Shown: one piece after another, positions 41,327 to 50,300 of the stretch
Numbering within the stretch: the first letter of the stretch is position 1
Layout: the number at the start of each line of letters is the position of its first letter
Assembly (NCBI GenBank): GCA_903875225.1
Contig: CAIQVJ010000097.1
Span: forward strand, 1 to 58,056
Direction of reading: 5' to 3'
DNA from: an uncultured Pseudomonadota bacterium
GTDB taxonomy: Bacteria; Myxococcota_A; UBA796; SXON01
DNA length: 58,056 nt
Notes under the pieces: model-generated
Databases searched by the model: none
Seen by the model: only the letters and a program-made list of their open reading frames with translations
Told to the model about the DNA's origin: nothing
Program-made: the position numbers and the translations under genes

Positions 41327-43897
41327 CTACTTCCCCGTCGTCGTGGGCTTGACCGGCTCGGCGGAGACGTCCCAGGTCGCGATGATCTCCCCGCTCGTGC
41401 CCGGGTCGAAGCGCGTGCCGCGGACGCCTGACAGAAAGCTCGCCGCCAGCCGATCATCTCCGGTGGTGTTGTCCACGACGTGAGCCTCCTGGACCCGCCC
41501 CATCGTCACCGTCCAGCCCACCACGAGCCGGCCCGACACCGTCGGGTTGGACTTGAGGGCCTCCTCCGTGGCGGCGCGGAAGGTGCCAGCCCGCCGCTGG
41601 ATCACGACCTCCACCGCGGCCGGGTCGCCATCCGAGAGATTGACGTCGACCGGGGTATGGAGTTCGAGCCGAGCCTTCGTGACAACGCGGACCTCCGCCG
41701 CCGGAAGACCGACAGATTCGCTGAACTGCGTGTAATCCCGCGCGTGGTCCGCCTCGGCAAGAGCCTTCTTCATGGCCTCGTCCCCGAGCAGGTCCACCGC
41801 GACGCCGTCCCCCGGGCCCACGGCCATCTCGATGGCCTGGATCACCCGCATGCGATTTTCCATCTCGGCTGCAGAAGGGGCATCCGGCTTGGGTGGCACC
41901 TTCTCGATCCTCACGGTGCCCGGCGCGACCGAGACCGTCTCGCTGAACTGGGTGTAGTCCGGAGCCGGAGCTGGCGGGGCAGCGAGGTCGGTCGCCCGGA
42001 CCTCGTACCGGGCCGCCCACGCAGGTGACGGGAACTGCGCGGCGGTGACTGCAGCGATCACCCGGTCGCGCTCGGCATCGGCGAGCCCGGTGGCATCGAC
42101 GGAGCTGGCGATCACGGTCCCATCGTCGTCCACCTCGAACCGGAGGAGGGTCGGCAGCGCGTGGCCGGAGAGCACCGGAAGGAGCGTGGGGCTCACCGCC
42201 GCCGCGTCGCCGAGCTTCGGCACGGAGAGCTCCGGGGCGGGCGCCATCTCCGATGCGTAGGAGGGAACGGCGTCGGCATCGCCGCTGCAGCCCGCCGCGA
42301 GGCTCACGCTGGCTGCGAGGGCCGCCGCCCGGGCCGCGTGCCGCCAGCCCGAAGCGGCGACCGTGCGGCCCGCCGCGGCATCCCGGATCTCCGCGGTCAG
42401 CGCCCGACCCTCCTGGGCCAGACGAGCGCCCGAGCGGTCGAGCCGGGACTCCCAGTGTCGGGCGAGGGCGCCCAGGTCCGCGGGCGCGCCTCCGAGGCAG
42501 GAGCGGACGATGCCGTCGAGGGCACGGGCGGTGTCGAGGTTCACGTCGCGCACGAACTGCCGCGCGCGCTGCCGAAGCTCCGGGCGGGGTCCGCCGAAGT
42601 GCTCCACCAGGTGCACCTCGTAGTCGACGAACATCGCGCGGTGGTGAAGGCCGTCGAGCGTGAAATTGCGGTTCCAGAACGCCGTGATCGCCACGCGGCA
42701 CGCCGCCTCGGCGCGCGGATCGCGGATCGTGTAGTTGTACCCCCAGTAGTCGCCCAGCAGGCGGCCCTGGGCGCGGAGACGGGTCTCGAGCGGGGTGCCC
42801 GAGTACACCTCGGTCCGGCACCAGTTGAGCGGGATGTCCGCGTGCTGCTCGAGGAAGGCGACGTTCCCCAGCACGTCCTCGATGGTCGAGTCGGGGTTGA
42901 ACATCAGCAGGTTGAAGGCCGCGTGAAGCCCGAGCGTACGGATGGTGTCGAGGGCGCTGACGTTGTCGGAGAGCGACTGCGCCCGGCCAAGCTGCCGCAA
43001 CGACTGCTCGGTGCCGGCCTCGATCCCGAGGAACAGGCGAAAGAGCCCGAGCTCCTGCAGCGCGGCCAGCACATCGGGGTGGGCGGAGTCCGGACGGCAC
43101 TTCACCGCGAACGCGATCCGGCCGACGCCGCGTTCCGCGAGGGCGCGTCGCAGCCCGTCGACCCGCTCCAGCATCTCCCCCCGATCACGGAGAAAGAAGT
43201 TGTCGTCGTGGAAGTTGAAGATCCGGAATCCATCGCGCCACAGCGCGGCCATCTCGTCTGCAACCGCCTCCACCGAGCGCATCCGCATCCGGGGCCCGCC
43301 ACACACCCGGTGCCAGGCAGCGATCGAGCAGAACGAGCATCCGTGCGTGCAGCCACGAGAGGAGAGCATGTTCGCCGTGGCCCGCCCGAGGATGCGGTCC
43401 GGCGGGTCCTTGCGGGTAGGCCACGCGAGCGTGTCGAGGTCGAGGGGCTTCAGCGCTGCCGGGTTCTTGCGGATGCCGTCCGGCGCGCGCCAGACGAGGC
43501 CCGCCACCGAATCCGGGCGGCCGTCCGCCGCCAGCAGTTCAATCAGGATGGGCTCACCCTCTCCGCACGCGACGATGTCGATGGCCGGCACGTCCCGGAG
43601 CAGCTCCTCGGCATGGAACGTCGCAAAATGCCCACCGGCCACGATCGGGGTGCGGCAGCCGAGCTCGCGGACGCGAACGGCCAGGTCCGCGAACTCGCGC
43701 GCCCGGCGGGTGAACACCATCGAGAGGCCGATGAGGTCGGCGTCTGCACGCGCGAGCTCGATGGCGACCGGCTCGAGGTCTCCCACGGCGTCGAAGACGA
43801 CCTGCGTGACCTGATGCCCCGCCGCAACCAGCGCCCCCCGCAGATAACGAACCGCCAGGTTCTCCTCGAGCTCGGCTCCAACCAGCAGAACGCGCAT
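41327..43897 (-). CDS. B12-binding radical SAM protein fused to an AgmX/PglI-like domain
   Basis: 856 residues. The cobalamin-binding domain covers about 1-140 (RVLLVGAELEENLAVRYL, IVAGGHFATFHAEEL). The radical SAM core has SSRGCTHGCSFCS near 180-190 (CxxxCxxC). Around residues 518-540 there is an Ala-rich hydrophobic stretch ending SLAAGCSGD that looks like an internal lipoprotein signal. After it come a TonB-C-like domain (LLRFEVDDDGTV), two copies of DYTQFSE(T/S)V, and a C-terminal AgmX-like domain (VSGRLVVGWTVT, RGTRFDP). No start codon sits before the internal signal, so it is one protein or a stop-loss fusion. The predicted topology is cytoplasmic enzyme, membrane pass, periplasmic tail. 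Confidence 0.85.
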   Translation of the reverse strand: MRVLLVGAELEENLAVRYLRGALVAAGHQVTQVVFDAVGDLEPVAIELARADADLIGLSMVFTRRAREFADLAVRVRELGCRTPIVAGGHFATFHAEELLRDVPAIDIVACGEGEPILIELLAADGRPDSVAGLVWRAPDGIRKNPAALKPLDLDTLAWPTRKDPPDRILGRATANMLSSRGCTHGCSFCSIAAWHRVCGGPRMRMRSVEAVADEMAALWRDGFRIFNFHDDNFFLRDRGEMLERVDGLRRALAERGVGRIAFAVKCRPDSAHPDVLAALQELGLFRLFLGIEAGTEQSLRQLGRAQSLSDNVSALDTIRTLGLHAAFNLLMFNPDSTIEDVLGNVAFLEQHADIPLNWCRTEVYSGTPLETRLRAQGRLLGDYWGYNYTIRDPRAEAACRVAITAFWNRNFTLDGLHHRAMFVDYEVHLVEHFGGPRPELRQRARQFVRDVNLDTARALDGIVRSCLGGAPADLGALARHWESRLDRSGARLAQEGRALTAEIRDAAAGRTVAASGWRHAARAAALAASVSLAAGCSGDADAVPSYASEMAPAPELSVPKLGDAAAVSPTLLPVLSGHALPTLLRFEVDDDGTVIASSVDATGLADAERDRVIAAVTAAQFPSPAWAARYEVRATDLAAPPAPAPDYTQFSETVSVAPGTVRIEKVPPKPDAPSAAEMENRMRVIQAIEMAVGPGDGVAVDLLGDEAMKKALAEADHARDYTQFSESVGLPAAEVRVVTKARLELHTPVDVNLSDGDPAAVEVVIQRRAGTFRAATEEALKSNPTVSGRLVVGWTVTMGRVQEAHVVDNTTGDDRLAASFLSGVRGTRFDPGTSGEIIATWDVSAEPVKPTTTGK

Positions 43898-43966
43898 CCG
43901 ATGCTCCAGTTCCTCCCCCCGGTACTCCGAAGGGCTCTGGACAGATATCCGCCCTTCTACCGAGGG

Positions 43967-44668
43967 CTATCCGCCGAACCGGTTCTGGATCGCGGTGGTC
44001 AATCCCGGCTTCGCCTCCTCCCGCAGCACCGTGCCGTGGCCGGGGATCAGGTGCCGGAACGGCAACTCGGTCAACCGCGTGAAGTCGGCCCGGACCCCGG
44101 GCCCCATCTGCTTCGCCCAGGGTCCGCCGATGAGCGTGGGGCCGAACCCCATCGCCCGCATCATCAGCCGGCCGAGGAGCGAGCAGTCGTCGAAGTGGGT
44201 CCAGTTCTGGTAGGCGTCGCAGGTCACGAGCACGCCGCCTTCGATGTCGAGGCGCAGCGCAACCTCCGGGCGTCGACCCGCCGCGAAGGTGAACACCCCC
44301 ATGTCCGCGACCGGAACGTTGCCCTCGCGGAGCTCCTCACCCGTCTTCAGGTCACCGCTGTGCCTCATCCCCGGAGGCGCCCAGAGCGTCGTCCCAAAGC
44401 GTTTCATGAACCACGGATCGTCGGCTCCGTGGAACGCGCCGATGCGCAGGAGGTGCTTCGGGCGACCCAGCTTCTCGATCTCGGCCTCGCCGGCGTCCGA
44501 GAGCCGGACCGAGTTGATGAACGTGAGCTCGCCACGGTGGCGCAGGACGGTCATGTTCCGCGAGATGGTCACGCCGGGCGCAAACCGGAATCCACCGGTG
44601 ACCATGAAGACGTCGGGGAACACCTCGACGAGGGGACCGTGGGGCATGGCGGCGGGGAAGTCGGTCAT
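43967..44668 (-). CDS. Metallo-beta-lactamase-fold protein with degenerate metal site
   Basis: 233 residues from ATG 44668. VFMVTGGFRFAPGVTISRNMTVLRH and ELTFINSVRLS are the opening strands of the fold. The usual HxHxDH loop reads RIGAFHGADDPWF, so at least one His is gone. VTCDAYQN and HLIPGHGTVL match later ligand positions. It resembles DUF4336-type proteins. Hydrolase activity is uncertain. Divergent from rlmN. Confidence 0.75.
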   Translation of the reverse strand: MTDFPAAMPHGPLVEVFPDVFMVTGGFRFAPGVTISRNMTVLRHRGELTFINSVRLSDAGEAEIEKLGRPKHLLRIGAFHGADDPWFMKRFGTTLWAPPGMRHSGDLKTGEELREGNVPVADMGVFTFAAGRRPEVALRLDIEGGVLVTCDAYQNWTHFDDCSLLGRLMMRAMGFGPTLIGGPWAKQMGPGVRADFTRLTELPFRHLIPGHGTVLREEAKPGLTTAIQNRFGG

Positions 44669-44740
44669 GCGCCCGGCTATCCCGACGGGCGCCCGGCCTC
44701 TCCCCCCGGCCGGCATCTCCACGTTACGCCCGCCCCCTCG

Positions 44741-45805
44741 ATGCCTGCCACCCCCGCCCACCTCCTCGGCCTCTTGCCCGCCGACCTCGTCGCGCACATG
44801 GAAGCCGCCGGGGAGCGCTGCTCGCTGACGGAGGCCCGCCAGGTGCTCTCCCGCGTGATCTCCGAGGGTTCGCCCGACCCTACGCCGCGCCGCGAACCCC
44901 GCAGGGCGCTGGTCGAGGCGATCCGCCGGCAGGCGACATGGGAGCGCCTCGAGGTGCTGGAGCGCGTACCCGACGAGGAGGGCAAGAGCGTGCGCTACCT
45001 CTTCCGGTCCCCGGACGGCGCGCTGTCCGAGGCCGTCCGCATCGGGCTCCACAAGCCGGACCACTACACCGTGTGCCTCTCCTCCCAGGTGGGCTGTGCG
45101 ATGCAGTGCGCGTTCTGCGCCACCGGCCGCCTCGGGCTCACGCGCAACCTCGCGCCCTGGGAGATGATCTCCGCGTTCCTCACCGTGCGGGACGAGGCGC
45201 CGGGACGGGTGAGCGGGGCGGTGTTCATGGGCCAGGGCGAGCCCTTCCACTCCTACGACGCCGTGATCCAGACCGCCCGGATCCTCTGCAACCCCTCGGG
45301 AGGCCGGGTCGCGAAGGAGAACATCACCATCTCCACGGTCGGCCTCGTGCCCCAGATCCGTCGGTACACCCGCGAACTGCAGCCCTACAAGCTGATCATC
45401 TCGCTCACCTCGACCGTGCCCGAGCGCCGGGTCGAGCTGCTGCCCGTGGCGGGTCGCACCGATCTCGCGGAGCTCGCCTCCGCGATCCGGGACTACGCCG
45501 TGATCGCCCAGGACCGCGTGACCGTCGCGTGGGTCGTGCTCGGCGGCGTGAACACGGGCGACGACGAGGTCGAGGGCCTGCGTGTGTTGTTGAGCGACCT
45601 GCCCCTGCGCATCAACCTGATCGACGTGAACGACCCCCGGCCCGGCGGGTTCCGGCGCGCCTCGCCGGCCGAACTCGGGGAGTTCCTGAACCGGCTGCAG
45701 GTGCTGAAGGTGCCGGTGGTTCGCCGGTATTCGGTGGGAAAAGACCAGGATTCGGCTTGCGGGATGCTGGCGGGGAGGCGGACGCAGGGAGAGATGGCCC
45801 GTTGA
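44741..45805 (+). CDS. rlmN: RlmN/Cfr-type radical SAM 23S rRNA methyltransferase
   Basis: 354 residues from ATG 44741. Enzymes of this type methylate C2 of A2503 in 23S rRNA (and tRNA A37), or C8 in Cfr. CAMQCAFCATGRLGLTRNL at about residues 119-137 has the CxxxCxxC cluster. VFMGQGEPFHSYD, ISTVGLVPQIRRY and LIISLTSTVPERR follow in the family order. The second essential Cys is in DSACGML near residue 339. The GEP motif is normally MGMGEP, so this is a divergent member and a paralogue elsewhere is possible. Confidence 0.88.
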   Translation: MPATPAHLLGLLPADLVAHMEAAGERCSLTEARQVLSRVISEGSPDPTPRREPRRALVEAIRRQATWERLEVLERVPDEEGKSVRYLFRSPDGALSEAVRIGLHKPDHYTVCLSSQVGCAMQCAFCATGRLGLTRNLAPWEMISAFLTVRDEAPGRVSGAVFMGQGEPFHSYDAVIQTARILCNPSGGRVAKENITISTVGLVPQIRRYTRELQPYKLIISLTSTVPERRVELLPVAGRTDLAELASAIRDYAVIAQDRVTVAWVVLGGVNTGDDEVEGLRVLLSDLPLRINLIDVNDPRPGGFRRASPAELGEFLNRLQVLKVPVVRRYSVGKDQDSACGMLAGRRTQGEMAR

Positions 45806-45890
45806 CCCCGCGGTGCTGCGGTGTCATGGCACGGCCGGCGCCGGAGCTCCTCAAGCCACGGCTGGGGCTCGCCCTGACACGGGCCCCGGG

Positions 45891-47273
45891 TCAGAAGTCT
45901 GTCGTGACCCAGAGGCCTGTCGCCGCAAGGATCCCAGCGAGCCCAACCCCGCCGCTGACGTAGGCCTGCACGCGGTAGGGCACCACCTGGGTCGCGTAGA
46001 TCTCCTCAGCGGCAGCGTCGGAGGAGACGGTCTTGTACTGCTCGAAGGCATCGCCGGCTGCCAGGAACCGGGACACGCTGTAGCCGCTCGCGCCGAGGCC
46101 GATCGCCGAGATCCCGGCGTCCAGCGCGATCCGCGCCAGCGCCTTGCCGGCGCCGGTCTTGGTGTGCGTGACCACGGTGGGCGCTGGCGCTGAGGCAACG
46201 AGTGCCAGGTTGGCGCGCGCGATGGTCTCGGGCTCCACGGTGACGTCCACCGAGAGCGGGGTGTAACCGTCGAGCTTCCCCGTCACCTTGTGGGCACCGG
46301 CGGCGATCCGGTCAATCGATCGGGGGCCCGCGCCCACCGCGATGCCGTCCACGTCGAGGGCCGTCTCGAGCGGCGTCACGTCCAGCACGAGGGTGCCGAA
46401 CTCCTCCTTGCGGAGCAGCATCTGGACCGAGTGCCCGGCGCTGCCCGGTGGTGGCGGCGGGGCGGGGGTGCTGCCGAAGGCGACCGCTATGCTAAGCGTC
46501 TCGTCCCCGACCACGTCCACGGACTGGGTGCTCTCCAGGTATCCGGGCGCCCGGATCGCGACGCCGTGCTGGCCGCAGGCGACCGCCTTCATCGCCACTG
46601 GCGCTGTCCCGACTTCTGTGCCATCCAGGAAGACGAGGCTGCCCGGTGCGCCGGCCGAGACCACGATGCCGCCTGGGCGATCCACGAGTGCGAGATCGGC
46701 CCGCGAGATGGTCTGGTTCACCACGTTCAGGGTGGCCGAACCCCGGGAACAATTGCTCCGTGCCTCGACGAGGTGCTGGCCGATCGGCACCGCGCGGACC
46801 ACGAAGGGCGTGACCTGGCCGACAGGCGCGCTGTCGAGGAAGATCGTGGCTCCCGGGGGCGTCGAGGTCACGTAGATGTCGCCGGCCGGAACGGCGGGCT
46901 TGACCTCCACGGGGGGGGCGGCGGGAGGGGCGGCTCCCGTAATGGGGGCCGCAGCCACCGCTACCGGTGCCGCCGTGCCGACCGTGCTGGCTGCAGTTCG
47001 GGCGGGCAGGTTCACGTCCACCCGCACCACGCCGATTTGCGGGACGGTGACCACCTGGGTGAACGCGGTCGCGCTGAGCGGCGCGTCTCGGAACCCCAGC
47101 TCCACCTGCCCCGCAGGGAGGTTCGCCAGCGTGAACGGGGTCGTCCCGATGACCTCTGCGCCGCGGAGCACGACCACGGGCGCGCCGGTGGAGACGACAG
47201 CAAGGTCGCCCGCCCATGCCGGGGCGGCCGCGAGCAAGAAGAGGCCGACGGCGAGGAATTTCGGGACGGACAA
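45891..47273 (-). CDS. Exported PEGA-repeat protein
   Basis: 460 residues from TTG 47273, preceded six bases upstream by GGAG; this yields the signal SVPKFLAVGLFLLAAAPAWAG. Four or five PEGA-type beta repeats follow (STPPGATIFLDSAPVGQVTPF, APGSLVFLDGTEVGTAPVAM, TPLETALDVDGIAVGAGP). A Pro/Ala linker separates the first from the rest, and two hydrophobic helices sit near the C-terminus (ALDAGISAIGLGASGY, GGVGLAGILAATGLW). PEGA domains are found on surface and kinase-linked proteins. It lies 125 bases downstream of the MopE gene on the same strand. Confidence 0.82.
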   Translation of the reverse strand: MSVPKFLAVGLFLLAAAPAWAGDLAVVSTGAPVVVLRGAEVIGTTPFTLANLPAGQVELGFRDAPLSATAFTQVVTVPQIGVVRVDVNLPARTAASTVGTAAPVAVAAAPITGAAPPAAPPVEVKPAVPAGDIYVTSTPPGATIFLDSAPVGQVTPFVVRAVPIGQHLVEARSNCSRGSATLNVVNQTISRADLALVDRPGGIVVSAGAPGSLVFLDGTEVGTAPVAMKAVACGQHGVAIRAPGYLESTQSVDVVGDETLSIAVAFGSTPAPPPPPGSAGHSVQMLLRKEEFGTLVLDVTPLETALDVDGIAVGAGPRSIDRIAAGAHKVTGKLDGYTPLSVDVTVEPETIARANLALVASAPAPTVVTHTKTGAGKALARIALDAGISAIGLGASGYSVSRFLAAGDAFEQYKTVSSDAAAEEIYATQVVPYRVQAYVSGGVGLAGILAATGLWVTTDF

Positions 47274-47279
47274 GAGCGA

Positions 47280-47283
47280 CTCC
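47280..47283 (-). promoter_or_regulatory. Shine-Dalgarno for the TTG start of the PEGA gene
   Basis: GGAG on the reverse strand, six bases before TTG 47273. It decides this start, since the in-frame upstream ATG at 47504 would sit antisense inside the end of the MopE gene. Confidence 0.5.
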
Positions 47284-47398
47284 GGTGTGCTCCCGGGCAC
47301 GTCAGCGCGCGCCCGGATCAGGCCGGAGCATATCAAGAAACAGCGAGGTGCAAGAACGGCCGCGCCAGACCGGACCTCGGCGCCCCCAGTCCCCCCGC

Positions 47399-50300
47399 TC
47401 ATGCGTGGACTGCCGCGCGGCGACGCCGCGCGAGGAGCACGATGGCGGCAACGGCGAATGCGAATGACTCGGTCGGGGCAGCGCCCGAGGCCTGGCAGCC
47501 GCACAGGGTCTTGTCCCGGCCGCCGTTCGATGCATCGCAGTCCGCCAGCCCCTCGTCGATGCTGCCGTCGCAGTTGTCGTCCACGCCGTTGCAGGCCTCC
47601 GCGACACCGGGGTTCGTGGAGCCAGCGTCGTCGTCGCAGTCACCCGAGGCCGGCGCTTCGCCCGACCCGGTGCAGGTGAGGTCCGGGCTCGCGACCATCG
47701 CATCGGTGCCGTACCCGTCGCCGTCCGCGTCGATGAAGCAGGCGTCGCCACCGTCGCAGTCCTGATCCAGGCCGTCGGCGGGCACCTCGGGTGCGGTCGG
47801 GAAGACGGTCGCGTCGGCGTCGTCGCAGTCGTCGTCCACGAGCGACGTGCCGGAGCTGCTGCACGCGATGTCCGGCGAGGATGTGGTCTCGGGGACGCCG
47901 TGTCCATCTCCGTCGACGTCGACGTAGCAGATCTCGGTGCCGTCACAGTCGCCGTCCACCTGGTCCGCGACTGCTTCGGCAGCGTCGGGGCTGACACCGC
48001 TGTCGGTGTCGTCGCAGTCGCCGGGCGTCGCGGAGAGCCCGGAGGAGGTGCATGATAGGTTCGCAGATGGGATGAGCGCAGAGGAGCCGAAGCCGTCGCC
48101 GTCCGCGTCGGTGTAGCAGGTCTCCTTGCCGTCGCAGTCCTCGTCGATGCCGTCGGCCGACACCTCGGTCGCCCCCGAGTACACGGTGGCGTCTGTATCG
48201 TCGCAGTCGGTACGGTTGGTGGTCTCCCCCGTGCGGGTGCAGGTGAGATCGTGCCCCGCGATGGTGGTGCTGCTGCCCTGCCCGTCGCGGTCGGCATCGA
48301 CGTAGCACTGGTCCGCTCCGTCGCAATCCTGATCGACGCCGTCCGCGGTCACCTCGGTGGCGCCCTGGTAGACGCTCGCGTCGGTATCGTCGCAGTCCGT
48401 GGACACCGCAGACTCGCCCGGTGCCGTGCAGTTGAGCGTGCTGCCCGCGAACGTGATCGCGCTGCCCTGACCATCGCCGTCGGTGTCCCGGTAGCAGGTG
48501 TCCACCCCGTCACAGTCCTCGTCGATCCCGTTGCCGACGATCTCGGTGGCGGTCGGGGAGACGTGCGAGTTCGAGTCGCTGCAATCCGTGGACGAGGAGG
48601 CCTCGCCGGCGTCCACGCAGTCGAGGTCGGCGCTGGTGACCGCGGAGCTGCCGCCGTACCCGTCGCGGTCGCCGTCGGCGTAGCAGGTCTCGTCGCCGTC
48701 GCAGTTCTCGTCGATGCCGTCGGCCCAGATCTCGGCGGCCCCGGGGTGGGCGCCCGCGTTGGCGTCGTTGCAGTCGGATGATGTCGAGGCCTCGCCGGCG
48801 TCGGCGCAGTCGAGATCGGCGCTCACGACGATCGAGGTGGAGCCGTACCCGTCGCCGTCGCCGTCGTCGTAGCACTGCTCGGTGCCGTCACAGTCGCTGT
48901 CGGTGCCGTCGGCGGGCGTCTCGGTCGCGCCGGGGTGAATTGCGGAGCTGGCGTCGTCGCAGTCGGTGGTGGGGTCGGAGGACGTGCCCTCGTAGGTGTC
49001 GTTGCAGTCGGAGTCGGCGGAGACCCGCGTGTCGCCCGTCGCATCGAGGTAGCCGTCGTTGTCGTCGTCGTCGTAGCAGGTCTCCGACCCGTTGCAGTCC
49101 TCGTCCACGCCGTCGCCCACGATCTCGGCAGCGCCCGGGTTCCGCGCGCGGTTGAAGTCGTCGCAGTCCGTCGTCGGGGCGCTCGTGGTGGCCTCGTAGG
49201 CGTCGGTGCAGTCGCCGTCGGTGGAGGACCGCGTGTCGCCCGAGGTGTCGAGGTACCCGTCGTCGTCGTCGTCGTCGTAGCAGGTCTCGAGGCCGTCGCA
49301 GTTCTCGTCGATGCCGTCGGCGATGATGTCCGTCGCGCCGGGCTTGATCGCCGAGGTGGCGTCGTTGCAGTCCGTCGTGGTCGTGCTCTCCCCCGAGTCC
49401 ACGCAGTCGAGATCGGTGCTGACGACCGTCGCGGTGGAGGACCCGTAGCCGTCATGGTCGGCGTCGGCGTAGCAGAGGTCGCCGCCGGAGCAGTCCTCGT
49501 CGATGCCGTTGGCGGGGATCTCGGTCGCGCCGGGGTGCCGGGCCGCGTCGGTGTCGGCGCAGTCGGTGGTGGGGTCGGTCGAGAGGCCCTCGTAGGCGTC
49601 GCTGCAGTCGGCGTCCGCAGAGGCGCGGGTGTCGTGGGTGGTGTCGAGGTAGCCGTCGTCGTCGTCGTCGTCGTAGCAGGTCTCGGCGCCGTCGCAGTTC
49701 TCATCGATGCCGTCGCCCGTGATCTCGACAGCGCCCGGGTGGATGGCAGCGTTGCTGTCGTTGCAGTCGTCGCTGGAGTAGCCGTCGCCGTCGCCGTCGG
49801 TGGATCCGTTGATGACGTAGGCGGCGCCTGCATAGTCGGTGTATGCGACGCGGGACTGCCACGCGCCGACGTACATGTCGTTGGCGCCGTCGCCGTTGAC
49901 GTCGCCCGCGGGACCGGTGATGGAGCCGAGCTGCTCGTTGCTCGCCGTCCCGCTGAGCGTGCCGGTGGCGGACCCGGCGAGGCCGGTCGCGCTGCCGAGC
50001 CGGAGCTGCACCTGTCCGTAGTAGCTGTTGGCGTAGGGCGCGCCGATCAGGGCGTCGTCGTAGCCATCCCCGTTGACGTCACCCACGCTCGATGCCGCCA
50101 TCCCGAAGAACGAACTGCCGGTGAAGAAGTCGGACGCCGTCGTCGGGAGCCCGGTGGTGCTGCCGTTGTAGATGTACACGATGCCGGAGCCGTAGCCGTA
50201 GCCGCCATCTCCCACGATCAGGTCGTCGTAGCCATCGCCGTTGAAGTCGCCGGTGTGCCCGAGATCCGAGCCGATCCCGGCGCTGGAATAGGAGTTGGTG

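Noticed and set aside
42161..44740. Very long forward open frame upstream of rlmN
   Set aside because: It is antisense to the radical-SAM fusion and MBL genes, which have clear family motifs. Its translation is Arg/Pro/Gly-rich, typical of a shadow frame in GC-rich DNA.
45806..45890. Terminator between rlmN and the PEGA gene
   Set aside because: GTGTCA and TGACAC are complementary but about 55 bases apart with no T-run, so the evidence is too weak.
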